15,333 bases of DNA from positions 1-15,333 of the forward strand of contig CAJTOT010000056.1 of the NCBI GenBank assembly GCA_910577935.1, read 5' to 3'. This DNA comes from an uncultured Hungatella sp. (GTDB lineage: Bacteria > Bacillota > Clostridia > Lachnospirales > Lachnospiraceae). Numbering within the stretch: the first letter of the stretch is position 1; every line of letters starts with the position of its first letter. The notes under the pieces are model-generated. The model saw only the letters and a program-made list of their open reading frames with translations. It was not told the DNA's origin and ran no database searches. Positions 7,282-14,425 of this stretch are shown here, in pieces. Made by a program: the position numbers and the translations under genes.

Positions 7282-7890
7282 TTATTTCAAAATCTTCTCA
7301 ATATTATTCTTCACGATCTCGAAAGCCACCTGGTTCTTGCCGCTGTTGATGACAATGTCAGCCAGGGCCCTGGTGGGCTCCACGTACAGGTAGTGCATGG
7401 GCTTCACCGTGGTCAGGTACTGGTTTGCCACTCCCTCGATGTCCCTGCCCCTCTCCTTCACGTCCCGGATCACTCTTCTCAAAATCCGCTCGTCGGCATC
7501 CGCCTCCACATAGACCTTGATATCCAGCAGGTTCCGCAGCTTTTCGTCGGCCAGAACCAGAATCCCCTCCAGCAGGATCACCCTTCTGGGCTCCACCGTC
7601 TCCGTCTTGTCCGAGCGGTTGTGCTGAGTGTAGTCGTAGACCGGACACCGGATAGGTTTTCCGGCTTTCAGGTCTTTCAGCTGCTTCAGGAGAAGTTCTG
7701 TCTCGAAAGCGTCCGGGTGGTCATAATTTACCTTCTTGCGCTCCTCAAACGGGATGTCGTCCTGGGCCCGGTAGTAGTTGTCGTGGTACAGCACGGCCAC
7801 ATCGTCTCCAAAAGCCTCTTTCAGCCGGTTGGTAAATGTGGACTTGCCTGAACCTGTCCCTCCCGCGATTCCTATGATCACCGTCTCCAT
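7282..7890 (-). CDS. udk: Uridine kinase
   Basis: The protein phosphorylates uridine and cytidine to UMP and CMP in pyrimidine salvage, in the cytoplasm. The P-loop GGTGSGKST lies near residues 10-18, followed by the family segments LYHDNYYR, NYDHPDAFE, PVYDYTQHNR (nucleoside-binding) and VILLEGILVL. The lid region is RVIRDVKERGRD, and NQYLTTVKPMHYLYVEPT lies near the C-terminus. The ATG at 7890 (202 residues) was chosen because GGAGG lies 9 bases upstream; an in-frame ATG at 7899 directly abuts that site. The gene starts 18 bases after the purine nucleoside phosphorylase stop codon, so the two form a nucleoside-salvage operon. Confidence 0.95.
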   Translation of the reverse strand: METVIIGIAGGTGSGKSTFTNRLKEAFGDDVAVLYHDNYYRAQDDIPFEERKKVNYDHPDAFETELLLKQLKDLKAGKPIRCPVYDYTQHNRSDKTETVEPRRVILLEGILVLADEKLRNLLDIKVYVEADADERILRRVIRDVKERGRDIEGVANQYLTTVKPMHYLYVEPTRALADIVINSGKNQVAFEIVKNNIEKILK

Positions 7891-7908
7891 ATCTTCCATC
7901 CTCCGATT

Positions 7909-8751
7909 TTATCTCTGCTTCAGTGTCTTGCCGATGGATACGATGGACTCTGTCACCAGCTTCTCAAACAGCGGAGCCACCTTGTCCGCCGCCTCCTGAA
8001 CCTCCTTGTGGCTGAGAGGCTGGTCCGTCATGCCGCAGGCCAGGTTGGAGATAAAAGAAATCCCGCAGATCTTCATGCCCATGTGGTTGGCGGCCACCGC
8101 CTCGCAGGCAGTGCTCATGCCCACCGCGTCAGCCCCCAGAAGCCTGCACATGCGGATCTCCGCCGGGGACTCGTAAGCAGGCCCCGTCAGCTGCAGATAG
8201 ACACCCTTCTGAAGGGAAATCCCCAGACTCTTTGCCGCCTTCTTGATAAGCTGACGCAGCTCCCTGTGGTAAATCCCGCTCATGTCGGGGAAACGCGGTC
8301 CCAGCTTGTCCATGTTGGGTCCGATGAGAGGCGAAGGCACAAAGGAGCTGATCTGGTCTTTGATGAGCATCAGATCCCCGGCGTGGAAGTTCTCGTTAAC
8401 CCCCCCTGCCGCGTTGGTGAGAAACAGAACCTCCGCCCCCATCATCTTCATCAGGCGGATGGGCAGCACCACATCCTCCATGGCATACCCCTCATAATAG
8501 TGAACCCTGCCCTGCATGATCACCACGGGAACCTTTTTCACATACCCGAACACGAACCTGCCTTTGTGGCCGGGAACCGTGGACACGGGAAAACCGGCGA
8601 TCTCCGAGTAATCCAGAGCAGCCTCCACCTTCACCTGCTTCACATAGTCCCCCAGCCCGGACCCCAGCACCAGCGCCACCCTGGGCTGAAAATCAATCTT
8701 TTTCTTTACGCTCTTGTAACATTTTGACAGCTTGTCGTAGGCTTCTCCCAT
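7909..8751 (-). CDS. Purine nucleoside phosphorylase (trimeric type)
   Basis: This 280-residue enzyme cleaves purine ribonucleosides and deoxyribonucleosides with phosphate, giving the base and sugar 1-phosphate. Motifs of the trimeric PNP/MTAP family are present: LVLGSGLG (phosphate site), PGHKGRFVFG, VHYYEGY, LTNAAGGVN, LTGPAYESPAEIR and VGMSTACEAVAANHMG followed by ISFISNLA. The size matches the family (about 270-290), and the LVLGSGLG and SNLACGM segments point to the guanosine/inosine type (PunA-like). Three ATGs occur close together (8763, 8754, 8751); 8751 fits GGAGG with a 5-base spacer, while 8763 would overlap its site. Promoter at 8807-8835. It is cotranscribed with udk. Confidence 0.93.
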   Translation of the reverse strand: MGEAYDKLSKCYKSVKKKIDFQPRVALVLGSGLGDYVKQVKVEAALDYSEIAGFPVSTVPGHKGRFVFGYVKKVPVVIMQGRVHYYEGYAMEDVVLPIRLMKMMGAEVLFLTNAAGGVNENFHAGDLMLIKDQISSFVPSPLIGPNMDKLGPRFPDMSGIYHRELRQLIKKAAKSLGISLQKGVYLQLTGPAYESPAEIRMCRLLGADAVGMSTACEAVAANHMGMKICGISFISNLACGMTDQPLSHKEVQEAADKVAPLFEKLVTESIVSIGKTLKQR

Positions 8752-8806
8752 CATTTCCTCCATTCTCCCGATATTTCACGGACAGTCCTATCTCTTTGCT
8801 GACATT

Positions 8807-8835
8807 ATTATACACCAGCCCCGCTCATTTGAAAA
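8807..8835 (-). promoter_or_regulatory. Promoter of the purine nucleoside phosphorylase/udk operon
   Basis: On the minus strand a perfect TATAAT (8812-8807) with TTTTCA (8835-8830) 17 bases upstream. The predicted leader is about 50 bases. Confidence 0.6.
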
Positions 8836-8852
8836 GTGCAAGAATCGTCAAA

Positions 8853-8894
8853 AGAGCGCCATCCCCGCGGACAGTCCAACGGGAATGGCACTCT
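8853..8894 (-). terminator. Intrinsic terminator left of the element, probably for the metal-binding protein gene
   Basis: On the minus strand AGAGTGCCATTCCCG pairs with CGGGGATGGCGCTCT (mismatches at two or three positions), followed by TTTTGACG. It lies upstream of the phosphorylase promoter, so it should end a minus-strand transcript from further right. The nearest such host gene is now the one at 15093-15311, beyond the inserted element. Confidence 0.6.
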
Positions 8895-8962
8895 CTGTTC
8901 ATCTAAAGCTTTACATCTAATGTTCCTCTTAATCGCCTTTTTCTTTGTACAGGAGAAAAGTA

Positions 8963-8982
8963 CAGTTTACAAGGGACTACAC
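8963..8982 (+). repeat. Left terminal inverted repeat of the element
   Basis: CAGTTTACAAGGGACTACAC matches the inverse of 15065-15084 at 19 of 20 bases. It is preceded by two copies of GTACAG (8947-8952 and 8960-8965), the second overlapping the repeat. In a circular form the two ends would abut as a large palindrome, a plausible recombinase attachment site. Confidence 0.8.
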
Positions 8983-8992
8983 AGGGTAACGG

Positions 8993-9020
8993 TCTGACGG
9001 GTAGTATTCTGCCCGTCAGA
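8993..9020 (-). other. Hairpin overlapping the recombinase stop codon
   Basis: TCTGACGGG (8993-9001) pairs perfectly with CCCGTCAGA (9012-9020). The stem includes the TGA stop of the recombinase. No T-tract follows on the minus strand, so it is a poor intrinsic terminator. It may stabilise the mRNA or form part of the end structure next to the terminal repeat. Confidence 0.45.
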
Positions 9021-10527
9021 TTTTCCATGTAATGTTGAGGGTTTCGCTTGTGGCGGCTATGGTGGTAATCATCAAATCCACCACCCGCCGCTTGTCGTCA
9101 AAGGATACGCTGTCCCAAGTGTCGAGGTAGCCGGAAATCTGGCTGACCTGTTCCGGGCTGATGGTTTCCACGGTCAAATCCGCTATCCGCTTCACAAGTT
9201 CCTGCTTGCGCCCGTCCAGTTCCGCTATCTTGACATTCACATAGGAGAGCAGGACGTTGTTCGCACCCGTCAGGCTGTCCACCAGCTTTTCAATCTCGCC
9301 GTCCACATGAGCGAGTTCCACTTGCAGGGCGGCGATTTTCGGATTGGCTTTTGCCGCTTTCTTCCTGCCCGTCAGCGTCTTGTGGCTTTCCAGCTTCTTC
9401 ACCATCTGCTGATAGACTACTGTTTCCAGTTCGGCGGTGTAAATCTTGCCGCACCCGATACAGCTTTTGTTATCCAGCCGCTTTGTGCAGCGGAGATATT
9501 GACGGCCTACCCGGTTGACGATACTCATAAGCGCATAGCCGCAGTTCCCGCACTTGATTTTTCCCGCCAGCCATGTGTGGGTGGCTTTCCGGGCGGACTG
9601 GATTTTCATGTTGTTCATCAGCTTCTTGCGGCAGGCCAGCCACGTTTCCGAGGGGACAATTCCCTCATGGGGCGCAAGCACCAGCATTTGGTCTTTTAAG
9701 TCGTTTTTCTTGCTGGGCTTCACATCACGACCTTGATACAGATAACACCCGTTCATGCCCGTAAAGTCGGCGGCGTCATTGACAAGCACCGTCCCCTGAC
9801 TTTTGAAAAATTCGTACACATCAAGGTCTGCCTGCACATAGACGGGGTTACGTAACATCTGCGCCAGCGTGGGGCGTATCAGTTCCTTGCCGTAGAACAA
9901 AATCCCCTGTTCCGCAAAGTACCGGGTGATGTCGCCATAGGAGGTTGCCGGGTCTGCGTACATCTCGAACATGAGCCGGATATTGGCCGTTTCCTCCGGG
10001 TTTATCACCAGCTTCTTTGTGTTGATACCGTCCATCTTGATAGGCTCCGTATGGAAGCCGTAGGGGGCTTTCCCGCCCATCTTGAAGCCCCGCTGACTGC
10101 GGGAGTAGTAAGCGTCCGTTACCCGCTTCTGTATTGTTTCCCGTTCCAACTGTGCGAACACGATACAGATATTCAGCATGGCCCGCCCCATCGGTGTGGA
10201 GGTATCAAACTTTTCCGTGGAGGAAACAAACTCCACATTGTACTGCTGGAACAGTTCCATCATATTGGCAAAGTCCAGAATGGAACGGCTGATACGGTCA
10301 AGTTTGTAAACAACGACCTTTGCAATCAAGCCCCGCTTAATATCCCGTACCAACTCTTGAAACCTCGGGCGGTCTGTGTTCTTGCCGCTGTACCCTTTGT
10401 CTGTGTATTCCTTGCAGTTACCGCCTTTCAATTCGTATTTGCAAAACTCAATCTGGCTTTCAATGGAAATGCTGTCCTTTTTGTCCACCGATTGTCTTGC
10501 ATAAATTGCGTCTATCCGATTGTTCAT
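9016..10527 (-). CDS. Large serine recombinase (TnpX/TndX type)
   Basis: This 503-residue site-specific recombinase should excise and integrate the element. The N-terminal resolvase domain (about 1-150) has the catalytic serine in YARQSVDKKDS (Ser13), the VYKLDRISRS block, and GRAMLNICIVFAQLERE. The recombinase domain (about 155-270) contains the GGKAPYGF turn. A zinc ribbon follows with cysteine pairs at 326/329 and 356/359 and Cys347, then a Leu/Glu/Lys-rich coiled-coil region (about 390-440) and a C-terminal tail. AAAGGAG 8 bases upstream of the ATG supports the start. It sits at the left end with its stop about 30 bases from the terminal repeat, the usual position for such recombinases. 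No separate excisionase is visible. Confidence 0.94.
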   Translation of the reverse strand: MNNRIDAIYARQSVDKKDSISIESQIEFCKYELKGGNCKEYTDKGYSGKNTDRPRFQELVRDIKRGLIAKVVVYKLDRISRSILDFANMMELFQQYNVEFVSSTEKFDTSTPMGRAMLNICIVFAQLERETIQKRVTDAYYSRSQRGFKMGGKAPYGFHTEPIKMDGINTKKLVINPEETANIRLMFEMYADPATSYGDITRYFAEQGILFYGKELIRPTLAQMLRNPVYVQADLDVYEFFKSQGTVLVNDAADFTGMNGCYLYQGRDVKPSKKNDLKDQMLVLAPHEGIVPSETWLACRKKLMNNMKIQSARKATHTWLAGKIKCGNCGYALMSIVNRVGRQYLRCTKRLDNKSCIGCGKIYTAELETVVYQQMVKKLESHKTLTGRKKAAKANPKIAALQVELAHVDGEIEKLVDSLTGANNVLLSYVNVKIAELDGRKQELVKRIADLTVETISPEQVSQISGYLDTWDSVSFDDKRRVVDLMITTIAATSETLNITWKI

Positions 10528-10573
10528 TTGTCGCTCCTTTTCTTCAAAAAGAAACGGAGCTGCTGACAGTTAT

Positions 10574-10602
10574 ATTATACCGCCAGCAGTCCCGCAAATC
10601 AA
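10574..10602 (-). promoter_or_regulatory. Promoter of the recombinase gene, flanked by an inverted repeat
   Basis: On the minus strand TTGATT (10602-10597), a 17-base spacer and TATAAT (10579-10574). CTGCTG (10560-10565) and CAGCAG (10584-10589) form an inverted repeat that brackets the -10 box, a typical position for a repressor site. The XRE regulator of the element is a candidate binder. Confidence 0.65.
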
Positions 10603-10620
10603 TGTTGCCTTTGGAAAACC

Positions 10621-10833
10621 TTACGCCCCGGCTTCCTCTTTACGCCGCTTGTCGGCGTATTTTTGGAACACATCATAAAGCTGCTGCTCCAACTCCCGGC
10701 GGTTCGCCGCTTCCTGCTCTGGCGTAAACACCGGGGAGAGATTTTCCAGCGTGATTTCTTTTCCTTGAAAGGTCACGACCTCTGTTTCTTTTCTATATCT
10801 GATACCGCTTATAAAATCACCTATCCTTTCCAT
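10621..10833 (-). CDS. Small conserved-looking protein between relaxase and recombinase
   Basis: A 70-residue soluble, charged protein (MERIGDFISGIRYRKETEVV...), with an acidic/basic helical second half rich in Glu, Gln, Arg and Lys. No family was recognised with certainty. Its ATG overlaps the last 17 bases of the relaxase gene in another frame, and no strong ribosome binding site precedes it, so translational coupling to the relaxase is likely. The compact overlap and the open frame ending just before the recombinase promoter support a real gene. It could be an accessory mobilization or recombination protein, but that is only a guess from position. Confidence 0.7.
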   Translation of the reverse strand: MERIGDFISGIRYRKETEVVTFQGKEITLENLSPVFTPEQEAANRRELEQQLYDVFQKYADKRRKEEAGA

Positions 10834-11758
10834 ACTGCTGTTGCCGTTTCAGTTCCGCCAGCACATCGGGCGGAATACGGTCAAGCACCCGCTGGATATT
10901 ATGTAATTCGCTTTCCAGCTTCGCCCGTTCCATTGTGTCTTTCATCTTGCCCTTTTCGCTGGCCTTTGCCCTCGCTTCCAGATTCTTGTTTTCTTCCAGC
11001 AGGTCGGCAATCGTAACCTTGTATTTCTTCAACTGCCCGGAGAAATTCTCCATCTGCGGGAACCATTTTTTCAGCATGGAGAGGGCTTCCTCCTTCTTTT
11101 TCCCGGCATTCAGCGGGCCGATGCCGTCCAGCGTCGCTTCAATGGCCCTTGCCTGTTTGGAGAGATTGACCGCCTGCTTGAAAAGCCTTGTGGGGATATG
11201 TTTGCGGCCTGTCTTGCTGGCGCTCTCCCCACGCTCCAAGTCCGGATACTTCTCCACCATATAGGCGTGAAAATCGTCCTGCCATTTCGTAAGGCTTGCC
11301 CGGTTGCCCAAAATCTCTTTGGCGCACAGGCGATTGTCTTTCGTCAGCGGAACGAAAGTCAAGTGGAGGTGGGGCGTTTTCTCGTCCATGTGAACCACCG
11401 CAGACACGATATTTTCACGGCCTACCCGCTGGATAAGAAAATCAGCCGCCCGCTGGAAAAAGGCTTGTATCTCCTTTGGGGGCTTGCCCTTGAAAAACTC
11501 CGGGCTGGCGGTTATCAGCGTATCGACAAACCGGGTGCTGTCCTTGCGTGTCCTGCACCCGGCCTGTTCAATGCGGCTCTGAATGAAGTGGTAATAGCGT
11601 CCCTCCGGCTTAACGATATGGAAATTGTACTTGCTCTTTGCCGTGTCAATATCCGGGTTGCTGGCATACTTTTCTTTCTGTCTTTCGTGATGGGCTTCCA
11701 GCGGCCTTGCCGGGTTGCCCTTGTGCTTTGCAAATCGCAGGATTGCGTATTGCGGCAA
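10817..11758 (-). CDS. MOBV-family relaxase (Mob/Pre type)
   Basis: This 313-residue relaxase should nick the element's oriT and pilot the single strand during mobilization. Alignable features of the pMV158 MobM family are EAHHERQKEKYASNPDID near residues 21-38 (the His/Glu/Arg motif, HNxR in MobM), TRKDSTRFVDTLITASPEFF (70-89), and the metal-binding HMDEKTPHLHL (123-133) with three histidines. A Lys/Glu-rich coiled coil fills the C-terminal third. The start is a TTG at 11758 giving MPQYAILRF, with AGGAGGGAGG ending 9 bases upstream; an in-frame GTG further out lies in a hairpin without such a site. It is shorter than MobM (about 490), lacking much of the long tail. The matching oriT is at 14921-14957, not beside the gene. 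Confidence 0.92.
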   Translation of the reverse strand: MPQYAILRFAKHKGNPARPLEAHHERQKEKYASNPDIDTAKSKYNFHIVKPEGRYYHFIQSRIEQAGCRTRKDSTRFVDTLITASPEFFKGKPPKEIQAFFQRAADFLIQRVGRENIVSAVVHMDEKTPHLHLTFVPLTKDNRLCAKEILGNRASLTKWQDDFHAYMVEKYPDLERGESASKTGRKHIPTRLFKQAVNLSKQARAIEATLDGIGPLNAGKKKEEALSMLKKWFPQMENFSGQLKKYKVTIADLLEENKNLEARAKASEKGKMKDTMERAKLESELHNIQRVLDRIPPDVLAELKRQQQYGKDR

Positions 11759-11801
11759 TCTATTAATCCTCCCTCCTGCGGACAGTTTGAGGGCTGTTTC
11801 G

Positions 11802-11834
11802 GGGGCGGGGCGTACAAACACACAGCCCCGCCCC
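11802..11834 (-). other. GC-rich stem-loop upstream of the relaxase gene
   Basis: GGGGCGGGGC (11802-11811) pairs perfectly with GCCCCGCCCC (11825-11834) around a 13-base loop. It lies between the VLP gene and the relaxase ribosome binding site on the minus strand. It could limit read-through or translation of the relaxase. There is no T-tract. Confidence 0.55.
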
Positions 11835-11878
11835 GGACAGTCCCCAAAAGTCCTTGATTTACGGGCTTTTGCCGGCCC

Positions 11879-12280
11879 CTATTTGTCCGTTTCCCTGCGC
11901 CGTTTCCGGTCGCTGGCGTTCTTCTGCCGCCTATGTACTCGTCTGGCGCAGGCTTCACAGTATTTCGCCCGGTTGGAGCGGGGGACGAACGCCGCCCCGC
12001 ACTCGGCGCACCGCTTCACGCTGGCGCTGCGGAATATCTCCGCCTCCAGCGCCTTATCCTGCGGCAAGACCGCCCAGCGGAACCATTTGCAGCAGACGGA
12101 ATAGGAGATAGTCTGGGGGCAGACGAATTCCTCCCCATCGTCCAGCAACAGGCAGTTGCCATTCTCATAGTTGCAGCAGGTTTTCCGAATGAGGGCGTTG
12201 GCCCGTTTCCTCTGCGTCGGGGTTATACGGGGCAAGCCGCCGCTCGGTGTGCGCTCTATCTCTGGTAGTTTTTTGCTCAT
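11879..12280 (-). CDS. Cysteine-rich VLP-domain protein
   Basis: A 133-residue soluble protein with two cysteine clusters. The first is CCNYENGNCLLLDDGEEFVCPQ (about 35-56) followed by SYSVCCKWFRWAVLPQD (58-74), matching the cysteine-rich VLP family found in gut Firmicutes integrative elements. The second is CAECG...YCEACARR (about 90-113), a zinc-ribbon-like pair of CxxC motifs, followed by a strongly basic tail (RRVHRRQKNASDRKRRRETDK). Nucleic-acid binding is plausible from the metal-binding layout and the basic tail, but the function is not established. GGAGG 5 bases before the ATG supports the start. It lies upstream of the relaxase in the same direction, probably in one operon. Confidence 0.85.
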   Translation of the reverse strand: MSKKLPEIERTPSGGLPRITPTQRKRANALIRKTCCNYENGNCLLLDDGEEFVCPQTISYSVCCKWFRWAVLPQDKALEAEIFRSASVKRCAECGAAFVPRSNRAKYCEACARRVHRRQKNASDRKRRRETDK

Positions 12281-12477
12281 GCGTTCCTCCGCTTTTTCAT
12301 AGTCTGCCGTTCTCCCCGAAAGCCGTTCCTACCCCATTCCTGCGGCGTGTTCCGACGTTGGTACGCTGGCCTGCTTTGGGCCAAGTTGGCCCAAAGTGAC
12401 TTCTGGACATTTTGTCCACAAGTTGCGGCGTCATGGCGATACTTCCCCAGCCGGTAATATCTCTTTCTGACGGTCAT
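12277..12477 (-). CDS. Possible small basic protein upstream of the VLP gene
   Basis: An open frame of 66 residues, very basic (MTVRKRYYRLGKYRHD... ending MKKRRNA), overlaps the VLP start by four bases in an ATGA arrangement. Against it: no ribosome binding site precedes the ATG, no family is recognised, and a 23-base palindrome and a second hairpin lie inside the frame. The region may instead be a regulatory leader or site for the mobilization genes. Confidence 0.25.
   Translation of the reverse strand: MTVRKRYYRLGKYRHDAATCGQNVQKSLWANLAQSRPAYQRRNTPQEWGRNGFRGERQTMKKRRNA
12374..12418. promoter_or_regulatory. Long palindrome and second hairpin upstream of the mobilization genes
   Basis: CTTTGGGCCAA and TTGGCCCAAAG form perfect 11-base arms around one G (12374-12396). 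Eight bases further TGGACA (12404-12409) pairs with TGTCCA (12413-12418). The core GGGCCAAGTTGGCCC is repeated exactly inside the palindrome at 14784-14808. This suggests a protein-binding site shared by two regions of the element. Confidence 0.6.
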
Positions 12478-12579
12478 TCACTTGTGCCTGTCCATCGATG
12501 AACTAACACAAGTCTACACTTTTTTGACCGCCCGTCCCGTATATCCGAAAGGTTGGAAATCCCGCTGGAAAACACACTA

Positions 12580-12608
12580 TTTCCACGCTCTCGGATTTAT
12601 GGTAGAAT
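12580..12608 (+). promoter_or_regulatory. Promoter of the lincosamide nucleotidyltransferase gene
   Basis: TTTCCA (12580-12585), a 17-base spacer and TAGAAT (12603-12608), with TGG before the -10 box as an extended -10. TGGAAAT (12554-12560) and ATTTCCA (12579-12585) form an inverted repeat overlapping the -35 box. Confidence 0.5.
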
Positions 12609-12652
12609 AAAGATACAGAACGGAAAATCGGAACTTGTAAGGGAGAAATCAT

Positions 12653-13144
12653 ATGAGCAGAAAAGAAATTACAACAAAAGAAGATTTAACGGCTGTTGTC
12701 AGTCTATTAGAAAATGCGGGCATAACATATTGGATTGACGGCGGGTGGGGCGTTGATATATTGGCAGGAAAACAAACAAGAGTTCATCGGGATATTGATG
12801 TAAATTTTGATTCTCAACATACAGAGAGATTGTTAAATCTGCTTTTTGAGTTTGGATATGAAGTAGATACTGATTGGAAACCTGTAAGAATAGAGTTATA
12901 TAGCGAAAAGCACGGCTATTTAGATATACACCCATTTGTCTTGAATAAGGACGGAACTGCGAAACAAGCGAATTTAGAGGGCGGTTGGTATGAGTTTGAA
13001 AAAGACCTTTTTGGTAACGCTGTTTTTGAAGGAAAGACAATTCCATGTATATCTGTAAAGGGACAAAAAATCTTTCATTCAGGCTATGATTTGAGAGATA
13101 AGGATAAGCACGATATTTTAATTCTCGAAAGTATATCAAGATAA
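12653..13144 (+). CDS. Lincosamide nucleotidyltransferase-like protein, Lnu(C)/Lnu(P) type
   Basis: This 163-residue cytoplasmic nucleotidyltransferase is expected to inactivate lincosamides such as lincomycin by adding a nucleotide. Length and motifs match the small Lnu(C)/Lnu(P) group (about 164 residues): ITYWIDGGWGVDILAGKQTRVHRDIDVNFD (24-53), with Asp47 and Asp49 as likely metal ligands, a third acidic residue in YLDIHPF (Asp91), and IPCISVKGQKIFHSGYDLRDKD near the C-terminus. AGGGAG before the ATG supports the start. The gene is clearly richer in A and T than the GC-rich mobilization genes beside it, a sign of later acquisition as cargo. Related folds also modify aminoglycosides, so the exact drug is inferred from similarity and not proven. 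Confidence 0.82.
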   Translation: MSRKEITTKEDLTAVVSLLENAGITYWIDGGWGVDILAGKQTRVHRDIDVNFDSQHTERLLNLLFEFGYEVDTDWKPVRIELYSEKHGYLDIHPFVLNKDGTAKQANLEGGWYEFEKDLFGNAVFEGKTIPCISVKGQKIFHSGYDLRDKDKHDILILESISR

Positions 13145-13197
13145 TTTGTAGTATTTCAGCTACCATTTGTCGAGTGGTCAAAGTAAGGGGGAATAGC

Positions 13198-14001
13198 ATG
13201 GCTTTGACAATACAGGAACGCCTAAAAGACCTGCGCGTGGAGCGTGGGCTGACGCTGGAACAGCTTGCGGAGCAGACCCACCTTTCCAAGTCTGCGCTGG
13301 GCAGCTATGAAGCGGATGACTTCAAGGACATCAGCCACTATGCCCTTATCAAGCTGGCAAAGTTTTACGGCGTAACCGCTGATTATCTGTTAGGGCTGAC
13401 CGAAATAAAAAGTCACCCAAACGCCGATCTTGCAGACCTGCGTTTGAGTGATGAAATGATTGACCTGCTGAAAAGTGGGCGAATTGATACTGCCCTGCTT
13501 TGTGAACTGGCAGCGCACCCGGATTTTGTGAAGCTGCTGGCCGACATACAGATTTATGTGGAGGGTATCGCCGCCACACAGATACAGAACTTGAACGCAT
13601 GGGTAGACGTGGCGAGGGCTGAAATCGTGGAGAAGTATCAGCCGGGGGAGCATGACAAAACCGCCGGTGTGCTGCAAGCCGCCCATGTGCGGGAGGGCGA
13701 TTATTTCAGCAGCCGGGTACATCACGATATAGACGCTATCATGGAGGACATACGGGAAGCCCACAGGGGCAGGAGCGACAGCGCTCCGGAGAATACCATT
13801 GTGGACGAACTCAAGAGGGATTTGGAGGAAGTGGCGAGTTTCAAGGGCAGCCGGGCGGAACAACTGCTGATGGTATTCTGTAAGCAGACGAAGCTGCGCT
13901 ATAACAGACTGACAGAGGAAGAAAAACAATGGCTGACCCGGATTGTCCAAAAATCCGAATTGGCGAAAAGTTACGTGCCGCAACGGGGTAAAAGAAAATG
14001 A
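13198..14001 (+). CDS. XRE-family transcriptional regulator of the element
   Basis: This 267-residue protein has an N-terminal Cro/C1-type helix-turn-helix at about residues 4-65 (LKDLRVERGLTLEQLAEQTHLSKSALGSYE...LAKFYGVTADYLLGLTE). A long soluble C-terminal region of unknown role follows, with mixed helices and a basic end (QRGKRK). ATG at 13198 is chosen because AGGGGG lies just upstream; a GTG frame extension to 13174 adds residues unlike the family. It stands 53 bases after the nucleotidyltransferase gene, and no separate promoter was recognised. It is a candidate repressor of the recombinase and mobilization promoters, which carry inverted repeats. That role is inference. Confidence 0.85.
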   Translation: MALTIQERLKDLRVERGLTLEQLAEQTHLSKSALGSYEADDFKDISHYALIKLAKFYGVTADYLLGLTEIKSHPNADLADLRLSDEMIDLLKSGRIDTALLCELAAHPDFVKLLADIQIYVEGIAATQIQNLNAWVDVARAEIVEKYQPGEHDKTAGVLQAAHVREGDYFSSRVHHDIDAIMEDIREAHRGRSDSAPENTIVDELKRDLEEVASFKGSRAEQLLMVFCKQTKLRYNRLTEEEKQWLTRIVQKSELAKSYVPQRGKRK

Positions 14002-14004
14002 CAA

Positions 14005-14030
14005 GTACGCCTTAGGCGAATAAGGTGTAC
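14005..14030. repeat. Left copy of TACGCCTTA-N5-ATAAG, in an inverted repeat
   Basis: TACGCCTTA (14006-14014), five bases and ATAAG (14020-14024). GTACGCCTTA (14005-14014) also pairs with TAAGGTGTAC (14021-14030), one mismatch, just after the XRE stop codon. The same motif recurs at 14426-14444, so the orphan gene is bracketed. Confidence 0.55.
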
Positions 14031-14033
14031 TTA

Positions 14034-14393
14034 ATGAATATTACGGTGATAGGAATGAAGTATTTTATAACTGAAGCTGAGAGAAAAGAACTACATAGTA
14101 CGTGCCTTTTTGAGTTTCAAAAAGGCATTTACCACGACAGATACTGGTGCGAAGATTCCATATGCCTTCACGCAGAAATTTTTGATGAACTAAAGCTGTT
14201 TGAGCTTTTTCACAAGGTACTTCCACATTTCGACTACTATGGACGAACAGAGGTTTCCCCAGAAAATTGGGAAGTACTTTTGTCGCTATCTCATAATTAT
14301 GGGGGCGAAATAGAAGTTGTTATTTCAGAGATTGTACCGTGGGTTGAAAATTGTTTTCAAGTCGAAAAGGCTTTTACAATTTGTGGAATATGA
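14034..14393 (+). CDS. Orphan AT-rich protein of unknown function
   Basis: A 119-residue soluble, acidic protein (MNITVIGMKYFITEAERKEL...) rich in aromatic and acidic residues, with one central segment YYGRTEVSPENWEVL. No signal peptide or membrane segment and no recognised family; its size and composition would suit a small immunity-type or accessory protein, but nothing proves that. ATG at 14034 has AAGGTG six bases upstream; a GTG at 14025 and an ATG at 14055 are alternatives. Base composition is much richer in A and T than the flanking element DNA, like the nucleotidyltransferase gene. It is flanked by a repeated TACGCCTTA motif about 420 bases apart, suggesting it arrived as a unit. Confidence 0.65.
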   Translation: MNITVIGMKYFITEAERKELHSTCLFEFQKGIYHDRYWCEDSICLHAEIFDELKLFELFHKVLPHFDYYGRTEVSPENWEVLLSLSHNYGGEIEVVISEIVPWVENCFQVEKAFTICGI

Positions 14394-14425
14394 TACTTTG
14401 ACGTTTGATAACAGTTTTGCTTACA

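Noticed and set aside
8779..8877. CGGACAGTCC present twice (8779-8788 and 8868-8877)
   Set aside because: A short near-palindrome; one copy lies in the loop region of the terminator. A chance repeat cannot be excluded, and no function is evident.
8993..9020. Guanidine-II-like (mini-ykkC) hairpin near the recombinase stop
   Set aside because: Only one hairpin is present, the loop lacks the ACGR signature, and it lies at the end of a gene, not in a leader.
13174..13197. GTG-initiated N-terminal extension of the XRE regulator
   Set aside because: The extension covers the ribosome binding site of the ATG at 13198 and adds residues not typical of the domain.
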